Positions 13,468 to 26,220 of a DNA stretch of 64,000 bases are shown one piece after another. The position numbers and the translations under genes were made by a program. The notes below the pieces were generated by a model that was not told the origin of the DNA, made no database searches, and saw nothing but the letters and a program-made list of their open reading frames with translations. The stretch is from Deuterostichococcus epilithicus (lineage: Eukaryota; Chlorophyta; Trebouxiophyceae; Prasiolales; Stichococcaceae), in assembly GCA_033439295.1 (NCBI GenBank), contig JAVTLE010000014.1, forward strand, positions 2,666,001 through 2,730,000. Reading direction: 5' to 3'. Within the stretch, counting starts at the first letter, position 1, and every line of letters starts with the position of its first letter.

Positions 13468-16400
13468 CTACACATGTCGCACGACGGGCACCTGAGGAGA
13501 GGAGGAACTTCTTTAGGAGGGTGCGCTGCTCCTTCTCGCTGTTGAGCGCCATCATCTCGGCGTGGAATGCCGCGATGTCCGCCTCAGACACCTTCAGCAG
13601 CGACATCAGCACCTGCCCGCGGCAGGGCGGCGCGCAGCCTCAGACCCTGCCGGTGTCGTTCGTGGGTTTGAGGACATGGCACTTTGCTGCGTCGCCCCAT
13701 GATGCTGCTGTGTGATGACGGGGACAAGGCCACTGCTGCGGGTGGCTCCAGCATGTTGCGCCACAAGGAGCTGCATGAGCCATGGGCGCGAATGGTGCGG
13801 GACAGCGGCCCCCGGCTCAGGTGTCGACACTGGAAGGCGCGACGGCAAGCACCTGGCGGGGGCCGGGCGCGGAGGCCAGCTGCTGTGCCAGCAGCGTGCG
13901 CAGCAGCTGCAGCACGTCGGCCTGGGCGGGCCCTGAGGCAGGGCTGCCGAGGGCAGTCAGCCCCGCCGCCAGCAGCTGCGTGCCCGCCCACTGCTGCAGC
14001 GCCGGCTGCCCCTGCCAACCCTGCAGCGGACCGTCCGACGCCGACAGCGCCGCCACCGTCCTGCAATGAGTTTCAACCGGCTCAGTCCATCAGGAGACTC
14101 TTCTCGCCGATGCTCATCCTGCAGGATCGCATGCCGTCGCTCCTGCAGGGATGACAAGCAGGTTACTGGCTGCTTCACGACGGCACGTGCGGCAAGTTGC
14201 TCGGATGTGCACTCGGGGCTGGCCTGCGGCAGACCGCGCGTATGTGAGCGCATCGTCTGCGGCAGGGCCATCCTCGTCAGCAGGACGCACCTGCAGACGG
14301 TGCAGGCGCGACTGATGGACTCGTCGGGCCAGGTGAGGGCGGCCGCCGCGGTGGCGACGGCGGCCCAGCCTGCCTCCGCGTCCGCCCGCAGCAGCCACTC
14401 CAGCGCGGTCGGGCCCTCCGCCCCCGCCGCCGCGCCTGCCGGGCCAGGACATAGATCCTTTCAGTTCGGTTGTTCTCGATCCGGAGCACTCTTGGCCCAG
14501 AGCACGCTGTGCATGCGCAGGAGGTGAGGGTGCGGGAACACCAAGAGGGGGGAGGAGGGGTGCCCGGGGCCGCTGCACCCCAACCCGCCAGACATTGCGC
14601 ACCGGGCGGCGGCGGGTCGCGGGCCTGCAGCTGCGCCAGCAGCAGCGCGTGCTCGCGCGTCAGCTCCCGCAGCAGCCGCTCCGCCACCACTTCGTCCTTG
14701 GCGCCCGCCGCGGATCGGGTGTCGCTGCCGCCGCCGCCGGCAGCCGCGCTGGCCGCAGGGCTCAGCAGCGCCCCCCACGAGCCGTCCAGCTGGCCGCGCA
14801 CGTGCGGCAGCAGCGCCCGCAGCACCGGCAGCAGCACCGCATCTCTGCCGGCAGCGGGAAGGTGCAGTCGGTGACATGATGGACAGCCCAGCAGGTGACG
14901 GCCGCCGAGGGGAGGTGCAGTCCGGCTCAGCACTTCAGGGGCGTTGCAGGGCCGCCTGTTGACTGGTTCAGCGGCTGTGGCCGGGACAGCAGATGTCGAG
15001 CAGGCAGATGGGGTTCCGAGTGGTGCAGCAACAGGTGGCACGAGGCATACGAGCATGCCTGCCTCACATGCAGTATGCCAGGAGTCACGAAGAGGTCAGC
15101 GACCTGGCATTGGCGGGCGTGGACTGCAGCATGGGGATGAAGACGTGGCGCTCCATGAGGCGCAGGTGCTGCGAGAGCAGGTCCGGCATCGCGCCCGTGG
15201 TCGCCGCCAGCCAGGCGCCGGCGCCGCCCGGCAGCTCCCCTGGCGCCAGCCGCGCCGCCAGCCCCAGGATCTGGTACCCCAGCTCCCGCCCCTGCGGGTT
15301 GCTCGTGTGGTTTAGAATGCAGGAGTTGCTGAATGCACGGTGCTGCCATCGTGAGGCCCGCTGCAGGAATGCTCGCTGCCAAAAGTGCAGAAGCCGTCCT
15401 GGACCACATGCGTATAGCACTTGCTGCTGTGCCTTGCCGGTCGCTGCCGCCAGCACTGCATCGGCTGCGCGTTGGAACGGCGATCGTCCAGTACCTGGCG
15501 CAGGAAGTTGCGGAGCGCGCCCACGGTGACGCCAGCAAGCGTGTCCTCTGCCTCCTGGCTTTCCTCCTCCACCTGTGCCCAAGTCGACTTGGTCATCGCC
15601 ACCCCAGGCTCGCAAACAGGCCAGGTTGTGGGTCGGCAGGTTGGCTGACTGCGCTGTGTTGTCCGGCAGATAGGATGCGCTGGCAGACGAGTGCATGCTG
15701 TCGACTCGCACAGCGCGCGCCTTGATGTTGCGGGAAAGGCGGTGCCCCAGGTAGACTGCACGTTCCTTGGCGCCCATCTGCAGCGCCGGCGTGGCCGCCG
15801 CCAGGGGCCCCTCCGCAATCTCGCGGCTCCACATCGCATGCAGCCCGCACACAAACTGCCAACAACACACAGGTATTGCGTCGGTATGCATAGACGAGGT
15901 TGTCGACGAGCCAGAAAGGCTGGGAAGAGCCATGCATCCAGGACATGGAGCTGGCTTTAAACAGCTGGCCGATTGGTGCATGCAGCATCACAGGTCAGCC
16001 CCCCGACCCTGTGCGGGGCAACACCTCTCAGCAGGCAGCAATGGCGCTGCGCTGGCGGCCAAGCGCACCTGCAGCACGATGGGGACGGACCACTGCAGGT
16101 GTGGCATGACGACAGCGAGGTTGGAGGCGGCGTCGGGGGACGGCGGCGCGGCGGCGGGCGCCTCCCCCGGCGGCACCGGCGGCGGCAGCGGCGGCGCAAA
16201 GCGCCGCAGTGAGCGCTCCAGCATGTGCAGCTCATGGTACATGTCCTGCCTCGGACCACGGCCGCCCACCTGCAGCCCGGCATGGAATCGATTTGTGGTT
16301 GATCGCATACCCCGGGGGTCGATGGAGGGCCTGGCAGGGGGTTGCTCAAGGGTTTGTCACTGGCGCGCGAAGCTAGGTGCTGTCCGCTGCCTCAAAGAAC

Positions 16401-19400
16401 GCAGGTGTCTCTGATCCAGGGGCCAGTGCACAGTGGTCTCGTTTTTCATGAAAACTAGCAGCAGCGTTTCCGGTTGTGATGCGCCGACAGGAACGAACAG
16501 GAATTAGTGGCGGCAAAAGGCACACCAGGACGCCTCCCGCAGGGTCGGGCTGCAGCCCGATGTAGTGGCCGAAGAAGGCCGCTGGGGAGGCCAGGGCGGC
16601 AGACAGCGTGGGCGATGCCCACGCCGCGCGCACCGGTGCCAGCGTCCACTGCAGCACCTGTGCAGGAGACCACGGAGCGAGTAGTGATTCGCAGAAATGC
16701 GAATCCCTGGAGGCGGATTGCAAGACCTTGCGTGCTGTCACAAAAAGACCGAAATTCGGGTCTGTGATGCGACACCACCACCGGACCAGGGGCTTGCCGG
16801 CTGCGTGCCTGCGACTGCAGGGCGGCGTCGCCAGCGGCGGCGGCAGCTGCGACGAAGCCCTCCGCCAGGACGGCGTACTCGCCGATGCGAAGGGCGTCCG
16901 CCTCCCACAGCCCCTGCACCTGCTGCGCCGCCGCCGACAGGTGCGGGCAGATCGCCGCCGGGCAGCCCTTGCCCAGCGCGTTCATGATGCCTGCGCGCAC
17001 AGGCAGCCAGCAGTTCGATCATGCGAAGCGCGACAGCGGCCTGTGACGTGCAGAGCGGCAGCAGCATGTCATGCCCCTGCCCTGGTGAGCTTTGATGCAC
17101 ATGCACTGCAGTGCAGGCTGCAGCACAGAGCTGCGCCGGTCGGCTGGGTTGCGAGGCTGTCAATGGGACAGCTATGAGGAGCGGTGTGGCTCGCGCCTGC
17201 GACCTTCTGCCGGGCAAGCATCTCGTGCCGCCAGCCTGCCGTGGGCTTCTCAGGCGGCACCGCCCGCCCCGGCCCGTCCAGTGGAATGGCCTGCGTCTGC
17301 AGCTCGAAGACCTGCAGACAGACATGCATTGGAGTTGGCGGCGGGATGGTCATTCGGTTTTGGCACGGCTTTTTTGATGCAGTGCGCTGATGCACGGCCG
17401 TTCAGACCAGCCTTGCGGCTGCTGTGGAGGCCTCCTCGCTCGAAGTTGTTTCCAACATGCGCTCCACGTTCGAGCCACTCTGCAGTGCAAAGTGGCTCGA
17501 AAGCTGGCTGCATGCAGCCCAAGTTGCGTTGGTGGGGCGGTGGGTGGGGCGGCATGCCTTCTGCAGGACGGCGGGCGCGGAGGCGGGGCGGGCGGCGATG
17601 AAGCCGGCGAGCGCCTCCAGCGCGCGCGCCTGCATGGTCAGCAGCTCCGCGTCCCGCATCGGCCGCATGCCCAGCACCGTCTGCAGGATGGGCTCCATGG
17701 CCGCCACCACCACTGCGCGATCGCAGACAGCAGTCATGTGCTAGCGCCGCATCGTGCAGGTGCCAAGAGATGCAACCCCGTGCATGTGGAACCTCGGTAC
17801 ACCCATGTGCCAAGCGATGTGCAAAGCGATCTGCAAGCACATGCAAAGCACTGCAGCCTCATTCCCTGATGCAGCTGCCACCTGCAGTGCGGGGACTCTC
17901 TCATCAACAGCCAGCCTCGAGAACACGTCTCAACAGGACCTGGCCCCGGCACCTGGCTGCAGGGCTGCCTTCTGGGGGTTGGCGTTGGCGGGCGGCGCCA
18001 GCGAGTCAGCAACGGCTGCTGCGGAGCACTCCAGGAAGTAGATGGCTGTGTCCAGCGCCTGCTGCTGCGCCGACAGCTCCACGCTCGCCTCTGGGGCGCA
18101 GAGCTGCAGCGCCGCATTCAGGCGCGCCGACGCAGCCCCAAGCACCTGCATCGGAACCATGTCTGAATGATGGGGACCAGTCCGGGAGGGTGCGCTGCAG
18201 CCCACAAGTCGCAGCTACACGGACCGAGCGGTGGATGACTGGACAACGGCTTGTTTGTGGCGTGGCGCTGAGGCAGCCCATACCTGCTGCGGCAGCCATG
18301 TGGCCGTTGTTCACGGCATGGCGCTGAGGCAGCCCATACCTGCTGCGGCAGCCATGTGGCCGTCTGCTTGACGATCTGGGCCAGCTTGGCGCGGTAGTCG
18401 ACGCAGAACTCGACGTACTCTGCGAAAGTGTCGAAGCAGTCCGGCACCGCGTCCCGCCCCTCCACCAGCTGCACCCCCGTCCGCAGCCGGTCGCCTGCAC
18501 GGTGTGGCTTTGTTACGGGGGTTTGGTTTTGAGACTTTGCGGCATCGTGCATGTTCCGCAGAGAGGCGAACGCATGAGGGTCTTTCGCTGTGTGTTGGCC
18601 GACAGGATGTGTGTTGCACACAGGAGGGTGCTGACCTGCCAGGTCCAGCAGCGCGGCAGCGGCGCTGTCCGGCAGCGGCGCGTGGCGGGGCGTAGCCAGC
18701 TCCGCCCGTGGGGACGACTGCTGCAGCAGCGACACCCAGAAGGGCAGCACGGCCGCCGACATCGGCAGGTACTGCTGCTTTCCGAATGCCAGCATCTGCG
18801 GTTGAGAACGCAGAACTCGCTAGTGTGCATGCTGCGACCGCCTTGAGGATGAGCATGAGCAGCTGAACCCCTCTGGGTTGCAATCGAGGTTGGATTCTTG
18901 TGATGGCGACATTTGGCCGGGCAGTCCTGCCAGTTGACACCGCACGCATCCTCTCTGTTCCCTGTCCGGTGAGGCTGTCGACCAATGCCCACCAACGAGC
19001 TGGCCGCCAGGCGACGCATGCAGCGCGGCCCCACCTCCTGCAGGAAGCAGTCACGGGAGGGCGGCTCCAGCAGCGCCAGGTGCTTCTGCCCCCACTCCGT
19101 CATCGTGTCCGCCAGCCGCATGCCAAAGTCGGCGTTGGGCGCGCCGTGGCGCAGCTGGGCCGCCGCCTCCGGCGCCAGCACCGGCGCCGCCGCCCGCAGC
19201 AGTGAGGCGCCCACCTCCTGCTGCGCCCGCCGAAAGTCCTCCGGCTTCTCCTGCGGCCGAGGGAGTCGAGGTCTGCACTTTGGCGTTCGGTTGATGCCAA
19301 CGATACCAGGCGACGAAGACGAGGGCTGCACTCCCCGGGTGTCAGGGCGCTCCCCCACCCCTTGCAGACGACACACACCCTGTCCGGCCGACCGGCATGC

Positions 19401-21249
19401 CGCGGCAGCGTGCAGTGGGCATCAGATCGGTGCTGACCTGGGCCTGCTTCCGGCTGGCAATGATGCGCAGGATGTCGACGACGGCCATGCGGAAGTCGGA
19501 CGTGGACAGCAGGAAGGCGCAGGCTGCCAGCAGCCCTGCGTCCGCCAGCCGCGCCAGCGGCGACCACCCGGCGTACACCTCCAGTGCGCCTGCCACAGAC
19601 AGGACGCACGGTCACACCCAGGCCGGGGAAGGGGCTGATCGTCCGCTCGGTCGCAGGCACAGGGGGTGCCAGCTCGGAGCCGCTGTGGGCTGCTGCATTC
19701 TGTCCAGGCTGGCCATCCGCGGCTGGCTGGTCCAGCGCCCGCATTCCGAGCCCTGGCTGTTGGCTCGACCAGGAATCCTGGGGGAAGCACGTGCGGCTGG
19801 GGTAAGCCACGAGGCCATGTGGCAGGCTGTGCTCCCGCGCACCGAGGCCGGCGTTGACGGCCGCGGCGTGCGCCTGCGCCGCGCCCTGCTGCCGCGCCTG
19901 CGCCGCGGCGAGCGCGGCGCCGTAGTGCGCCTCCAGCAGGCCCGTCAGCTGCGGCAGCAGGGCCGGCAGCGCCGCCTGCTGCCCCGCCAGCAGCGCCCGC
20001 TTGCTGCCCTGGCTCAGGTCGTCCGCGTACAGCAGCACCTCCTCCGCCACGAACCGCAGCACCATGCACACCTGCGCGCGAGCGTGCGCGGGCGCCGGGT
20101 CGAGAGACTCTCCGTCGTTCTGCTATCGTCCCGCTGTTGATTCCAGTACCGCGCGCGCCGGAGGATGCGCCGCAGCCTCCGAAGATGCAGCACGCCCAAT
20201 AGTTGATGCCCGACACGCGGCAGCCACGCACAGGTCATGCGCCCCAGACGCATTCGTGTTTTGATCTGACATGGAGGTTCGACGGACAAGCACGTAATGC
20301 TTGCTTGCTGTTGCTACGGTGGAGTCCGTCACTCAATCACTCACCATCTCCGCCTGAACGGGCCCCTGCTGCGCCAGCAGCATGAGCTGCGGCTGCAGCG
20401 CCTGCCACAGCTCCTGGCCCTGCCGCTTGACCACCAGCGCCAGCAGCAGCGACGCCTTGGACTTAACCGACCACGCGTTGCTCGAGCCGCCGACTGCGGG
20501 GGCAGGCAGCCGGCTCAGGCAGCTGACTCGTCCAAGAAGCGGCCTGCAGAGTCCAACAAGTGCTGCGCGACAAGCTGGTGCCCCCGGCATGCAGGCCGGA
20601 AAGGGCGCCGTGCCTGCTGCAGCATAGAGTAGCAGCTGCAGAGTCTGCCCTGGCGAGCCTCTGCAGTATGCCGTGTGGGTCTTCACCTCGGTTGAGCATG
20701 TCAAACGTCAGCGACGCGAGCTGTGCATGCTCCTGAGCGCTGTACTCGGGCCAGCGGTTGCCAACCTGCAGCCCAAGAGTGATTTTTCGGATCAAGCTAT
20801 GGCTGCATTCGGGCACGTCAAGGCATGTGGCAGGTACAGTCGAGCTGGCAGCCATCCGCAAGGTGCCCTCACCAGGTGGTGCAGGAGAGCGTAGCCAAAG
20901 AGCTGCACTTCCATAGGGCCACCAGGCGCCGCCAGTTCGGCGGCTACCTCCGTGCTGGCATGGATCTCCCCCTGCTTCAACTGCGAGCAGAGGGCATTTT
21001 GTTGTCAGATCGGCCCGTTCTTCACCTGCCGGGGCAATACCATTGCTGCAATCGCTCGCACAGCTGAACCGCTGTCACCTTGCATGCCGGCATGTACACG
21101 GACTGGATCCCAGAACCCAGCGATACTTGCAAAGCGCATCTCACTTGCTCAAAGTAGGTTGCGGCAGCCTGCAGGCTGGACGGATTGACGTCAGGCCCTT
21201 GCCCTTGCGCGATTGTGGCAGCCACCGCGGCGGCCTGCTGCGACGACAT
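13468..21249 (-). CDS. HST: HASTY / exportin-5 homologue, importin-beta superfamily
   Basis: Large karyopherin read from 21249 (MSSQQAAAVAATIAQGQ) to a stop at 13468, spread over some 20 exons. In plants HASTY takes part in microRNA biogenesis and movement; exportin-5 exports pre-miRNA and tRNA in animals. N-terminal HEAT region: NPSSLQAAATYFEQ, GPMEVQLFGYALLHHLVR (about 20880-20930), NRWPEYSAQEHAQLASLTFD (about 20700-20765). The best match is CMVLRFVAEEVLLYADDLSQ to ALLPQLTGLLEAHYGAALA (about 19900-20070), which follows the HASTY order RF-P-E-V...R..LL....LP..LPLL..LLE.H.GAAL. Later pieces include AAVLPFWVSLLQQSS (about 18710-18760), FDTFAEYVEFCVDYRAKLAQ (about 18370-18440), and the C-terminal EADIAAFHAEMMALNSEKEQ (about 13530-13590). 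The homology call is strong; roughly 1,200 residues are expected and individual splice sites were not all checked. Confidence 0.88.
17469..17519. repeat. Perfect inverted repeat plus adjacent palindrome in an exportin intron
   Basis: Arms ttcgagccact (17469-17479) and agtggctcgaa (17491-17501) are exact reverse complements around an 11-base loop. Just after them lies the 14-base palindrome ggctgcatgcagcc (17506-17519). Both fall in what reads as an intron of the exportin gene. Confidence 0.8.
18263..18363. repeat. 45-base direct duplication spanning an exon end and splice donor
   Basis: Two copies of a 45-base sequence start at 18263 and 18319 (period 56). On the minus strand each copy encodes ATWLPQQ followed by the donor gtatgg, so the last codons of an exportin exon and its 5' splice site occur twice. 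The copies look identical to the eye. Confidence 0.9.
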
Positions 21250-22234
21250 GGCAACGGAACCCGATACTGTCCGAGTGCGGCGGCTAAGTTTCTGCTTGCT
21301 TGAAATGGACTGGCCGTCTGCGTTTCGATCGCTCGTTGGCTGTGTCGGTGCGACACGGTGTGAGTCCAGCAGATCGCCTGACTGGCATGTTGCCTCAGCT
21401 GCTGCAGCGATGCATGTGACACGATAGAGATTATGGGGCAGTGGGTGAGAGCTCAGACCCCGACTCAGTGATGCTGCGTCAGCGACACAGCGATCAAACA
21501 GCCTCGATTTGCCCGCCGGATGGTGCAATGTGCAAGTCGCTCTCTCGGAAGCAGCGTCTGCAGGCGTGCGAGGGATGCGTGTGGGCTGGCTGAAGGGTTG
21601 GCAGCGCAGGGTATGGGTCGCCAAACCTTAATGCAAAATATTTGTGTGGGGAAATCACGATTTTGAAGGAGCAGTATCGATTGGAGAGTTCTGATAGATT
21701 TTTGGCCACGGATCGACCAGGTTTGACATGGTTCTGTTGCTTTCGATATGTATTTCGTCTTGCCCCGTTGCACTTGGACAAAAGAAAGCTTGCAAAAGGT
21801 GGGGCGCGTGAAAGATGGTGATCCAAAACTTAGCCCAGCTCACTAGGACCGTAACGAATATATAATGCAGAGTATCAAACACTCTCTAGACAGCTGCACT
21901 TTGAATGTCTACGGACTGACTCACGGCAGTGTCGACAGCGTATTGTGAGTGCGCGCTAGCCGCCAGGCAGCGCACGACAGTGCGGCGCACGCCCACGGAG
22001 CAGCGCAATTAATCATAATCGAAGCTTGCTGATGGCCCTCACTTCCTCACGAATCGACACTCAAGCAAATAGGGTGCCCTTGCCATGGCAGCCGAGCTGA
22101 CATGCCAGCCAGCGGCGCAGCGAGACGGCGCCAATGACCGGCGGCGGCTGCGATGTCCACCCAGATGAATCGATGACCCGATGTGCAGCGGAGCGGCCAA
22201 GACGGCGGCCTAGTTAACAGGCTTTCCGGGAGTC
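21250..22234. promoter_or_regulatory. Spacer with the exportin promoter and the 3' flank of the CCCH gene
   Basis: About 985 bases. Both neighbours are on the minus strand, so the promoter of the exportin gene should be here, together with the 3' flank of the zinc finger gene. The middle (about 21620-22030) is more AT-rich than average and holds tatataa at 21859-21865. A minus-strand open frame runs from the exportin start up to 21624, but it has no domain and is taken as 5' UTR or chance. Confidence 0.4.
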
Positions 22235-24504
22235 TCAACTGTTCAAAGAATCGGCATTGAAGTTGACGGGGCCGTCGGTCCCGGGGCCCTCGGTGTGGAC
22301 CTGCTGGTGCGGGTTGCCGGCCTGCATCGCCACCTCTGAAAGGCTGCGCGGCAGCTCGGCCAGGATCCTGTGCACAGGAAGACAGGAAGCATTGGAATCA
22401 AACGTGGATTTTGCAGCTTCAACTGGAGCTAGGAGGACAGGGCATATAGAAACAAGTGCTGTGGTCGAGCAACCCCTAGCCCCTTGACCACTCGAGTATA
22501 TTGCAGCCTTGCCTGTCGAAGGAGGCGTTGCGGCCGATGTACGATGGCACACGCAGCCCATCGCTGCCGGGCGCCGTGCGCGGCAACATGCCATGGACCC
22601 CCTCCAGCGCCTGGTCCTCCCTGAAGCGTGCAGCGCAGAGACCTTTGGCATGCAACTCCCTTTCAACCTTGTCTCGCAGCTGCTCGCTGCAAGATGGCGC
22701 TTGCGCTGCTTTGGTATGACATGTCCTCGAAGCAGCCTCGCAAGTGCACGCAGCAATGCAAGGTGCACGCAGCAATGCAAGCAGCGCCGTCGAGGCCCGG
22801 CTTGCTGTCGCTTGCAGTGGGGACGGCCAGAGGGGCATGCCTGATAGCGGGTGGCCGGCCGAGAGACTCGTACACGTTGGGATGCGCCTGCGCCTCGCTG
22901 CGGGCGGCGGCCAGCGCCGCGGAGGACGGCCCGATCGGCAGCCCCAGTGGCGGGGGACTGCTCTGCGCCGAGTGCGGACCTGGCGAAGCTGCAGGACATG
23001 GACACCAAATAATGCCGACAATGGTGATGAAATGTGATGGCAGTCTACAAGTGTCAAGGACAGGGCGACCTCGACGTTGTTGAGCAGCAGTTGGCAAGCG
23101 ACAAGATCACCCAGAGCGTCCAAGATAAGTACCTGACAGCCGAGAAGGCTGACCCTCGGAGCCGACAACCGCCGGCGCTGCCGTGGCGGCCTCATTGGCA
23201 ACTGCAGCCGCAAAGGCCGCCGCAGCAGCACCTGGCGGGCTGCCCACCCCCATCCTGCTGCCGCCGTGCTTTGGTCCGCCGCCCACAAGCGGCGGCTTGG
23301 CACTGCCCATGGCGGCGGTGTGCTGCGGCCCTAGCTGCGACTGCAGGCTCGGCTGCGGCGACAGCGCCTGGGCCAGGCTGCCCTGCACAGAAAGGGCCTG
23401 CTGCAGACTGCCGGCCTGCGACAGCGAGCCGAGCTGCTGCGGCTGGTGCGGCTGCTGCAGCCAACCGGACCCGGTGCGGTCGTCCAAAGAGAGGCCCTGC
23501 AGCGCATCCAGCCCCATGCTTGGGATTCCCTACTTTGCAACGCATGGCAGTTCAGTGCGCTCGTGAATCTGAGGCACCATCAAGGGCCAGTAGAATGCAC
23601 TGAAGCCAGCGGCATGAGGCTCAGCTTCAGACATCGCCTGATCTTCACAAGGCACCAGGCCGGGGTGCACTCTGTGACAGGTTGCACACCTGCATGCCAG
23701 ACATGTCGATGCCCAGCTCCTCGTGCAGGCTTTGCAGCGATTGTGACCCCATGCCCAGCGGCTGGCTAACCAGGCCCAGGCCCTGGTGCACGGCGTCGCC
23801 CGAGAGGGCGCCGCCCGCCTGTAGTTTTGCAAGGAGGGTTCAAGAGCAAAGTTTATATGCAAGGGTGAATTCGATGCCAGTTCATTGCACGGCATTTTGT
23901 TGGGCCAGCAGCCCGCATCTGACGCACCCCAAGGTCATAGGAATGGCGGTGCCCATGCTGCGGCGCGGCGAATGGGTGCGGCCCGCTGAGCGAGCCAAAG
24001 CGGCCAATGTTCATGTCGCCGCCGCCGCTCAGGCTGGTCGGCAGCTGCTGGCCCGGCGACGTGTAGCGACTACCCGGAGGCCCTATCGGCTGGCTGCCGG
24101 TGCGGGCAAAGGCTGAGGGGTTTGGCCCCGGCGGCAGCATGCCCAGGCTTCCGCTGGCGCTGCGGGGGCCCAGGGCCGACAGCCCGCCGCCAAAGTTGCC
24201 CAGGTGCGCCGGCAGGCCCTCCAGGGAGCCATGGCGCTGCATGCGCAGGGCAGCGAGGCGGCTGTGGGCGCTGCCGCCACCAAGGTTGAAATCGCCCATG
24301 GCGCCGCTACTACGGCCGCCGTGCTGCGGCTGCAGCCCAGGCGACACGCCCGCCTGACGCAGCGCGTCCGGATTGGGCAGCGAGATCGCGTGCCCCAGGC
24401 CGTCCAGCGGCGGCGTGCCAAGGCGGCCGCCGGCGTCAAAGCCCGCACCCAGCGGGGCGCGCGCGAAGGGCGACGCCATCATCGATGCAGACTGCTGCTG
24501 CGGT

Positions 24505-24537
<33 letters not shown>

Positions 24538-26220
24538 GCGTTCAGAAGCAGCTCGCGGTCCAGCTGCGATGGCAGGAGCGCCCATCAGCATGGCAAGGAT
24601 GGGTGCGATCTGGACAGCTGGCAACGTACAGGCGGCTGGCAGGCAACATGAGGCCGTGCAATTCTGCTGGGTAGCATGTGTGCACTTTTAAGATGCCATC
24701 AGTGCAGGGTCGGCACCTGGGCCTGCTGCATCTGCTGCGCGGCGCTCTGCCCGCCATTGCCCAGTAGCTGGCCCTGCAGCGCCATGTTGTCGTATCCGCC
24801 CTGCTGCAGCTCTGCCATCTGCGGGGCTGACATCGGCTGTTGCGGCATCTGGAGCGCCTGCAGCGCCTGCAGCTGTTGCAGCTGCTGCTGCAGCTGCTGC
24901 GCACGCTCCGCCAGCGGGTTCATCGGCATGTGGCCACCCTGCCCCATCATACCCTGCGTAAGCCGACAAGAAGTTCAGCGCTCTATGAAGCCGGCATACA
25001 CACAGCGACATGTGCAAGGGTCGCGGCGCAGAATGACAGCCTCGGCAACAATCCGCATGGAGAGCGCGCACCAGACTGTTCATCAGGTTCAGGCTGGCCA
25101 GGCTGCCCGGGTTTTGCGCATTTGCGTTCATCAGAACCTGGAACGCCTGCGCGACTTCCTGCTGCTGAATCTGGGCCTCTGCGGGGCGCAGGCGCAGTAA
25201 GATGTCAGCAGGGGGCTCCTTGGCAAGAGTGATGCAGTCAGCACACGACATCATACACTCAGCTCCGGTGCACGTGACTCTATCTTGATTTCAAAACCGA
25301 CCTGCTGCCATCTCTGCCTGTGCTGAGTGCGGCACGTTGGCGTCATCCCGGTTACGGACCTCGGACTCCAGGTGCGCAAAGAAGCACACCCGTCGCTTGC
25401 AGTTGGTGCCGTCCGTGCAGATCTGCACCACAGCAAGCGAAACGAATGAATGAAGCCCTGGCAGAGACGGGCAGTCGCATGCAGCGCCGCCAGACACGAC
25501 CGGGCAGCACAACTTGCAAGCGAAGCAATCTTGCGCACACCTGCGTCCTGTAGCGCGACGGATGGCACCAGCACTCGAAGACGCCATGCGCGAAAGGGCA
25601 GGCATCGCCTCGCCGGCAGCAACCGCTCTGGCATCAAACCATTTAAGTGAAATCAGCAAGACTGGTCCAGGTGGTGCAGGTGCAGTTGGGGCGGAAGGAC
25701 AGCGACATGAGCTCACCTTACGGAACTCAGGACACGCCGTGCCACTGTACTGAAACTTCCGAGGGTCTCGCCGCTTGGCCTTCTCGCCTGCAGCAGGCAA
25801 ACTTCAGCGGTTGCCACTGAGGGAATACGACACAGATGGCTGCAAATTGGAGCCGCTGGCGACGCCGGCATGCATGCCTCGCACCAGGGTGGGCAAAAGG
25901 ACACCGCGTCCAGTCGTGCGGCCTGGCCTGAGGGCATCGCTTGACCTGCGCGCACAGTCGGACCACCAGTAGTAAGGCATCGCTGGCAGCTGCTGGCACC
26001 GCAGGCGCGGTACACAGCCCGTGCGGCGGAAAGGCAGGGTTCAGCTGGGTACACAGGACCATGTGAAGCGCAGTGACTGCCGCCTGAGGTCCAAGCAGCC
26101 TGTGGAAATATCAGTTCGCCAGGCAAGATACCGCACCTTGAACTCGAACATGCGGAAATGATCCGAGCTGAACGCTTCATCGTCCAGGCTGAATGCGGCA
26201 TCTTTGCCTTGACCCGCCAT
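22235..26220 (-). CDS. Plant-type tandem CCCH zinc finger protein with Gln-rich C-terminus
   Basis: Read from 26220 ([17 protein letters not shown]) to a stop at 22235. The N-terminal block is the arginine-rich tandem zinc finger module of plants: [52 protein letters not shown]. The first finger fits C-x8-C-x5-C-x3-H (CPEFRK..., then [12 protein letters not shown]) and is followed by [15 protein letters not shown]. The second finger is [17 protein letters not shown]-x5-C-x4-C-x3-H. Family members bind mRNA in cytoplasmic granules and control its decay or translation. The remaining two thirds are low-complexity: Q-rich ([20 protein letters not shown]), then Gly/Ser/Leu-rich segments, ending in [13 protein letters not shown]. 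Such tails are typical of proteins that enter RNA granules. Domain call very sure, exon edges in the tail less so. Confidence 0.9.
22744..22781. repeat. 19-base perfect tandem duplication
   Basis: The unit gtgcacgcagcaatgcaag occurs twice back to back (22744-22762 and 22763-22781), in what is probably an intron of the zinc finger gene. Confidence 0.85.
24488..24539. repeat. Trinucleotide repeat encoding polyglutamine on the minus strand
   Basis: A near-perfect run of tgctg units read as CAG/CAA codons on the minus strand gives a Gln run inside the zinc finger protein. The interspersed CAA codons show it is not a pure CAG tract. Confidence 0.75.

Noticed and set aside
13054-13545. Plus-strand frame as a possible small gene beyond the unrecognised protein
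   Set aside because: Cys/Pro/Ser-rich without motif, and it overlaps the well-supported C-terminal exon of the exportin on the other strand.
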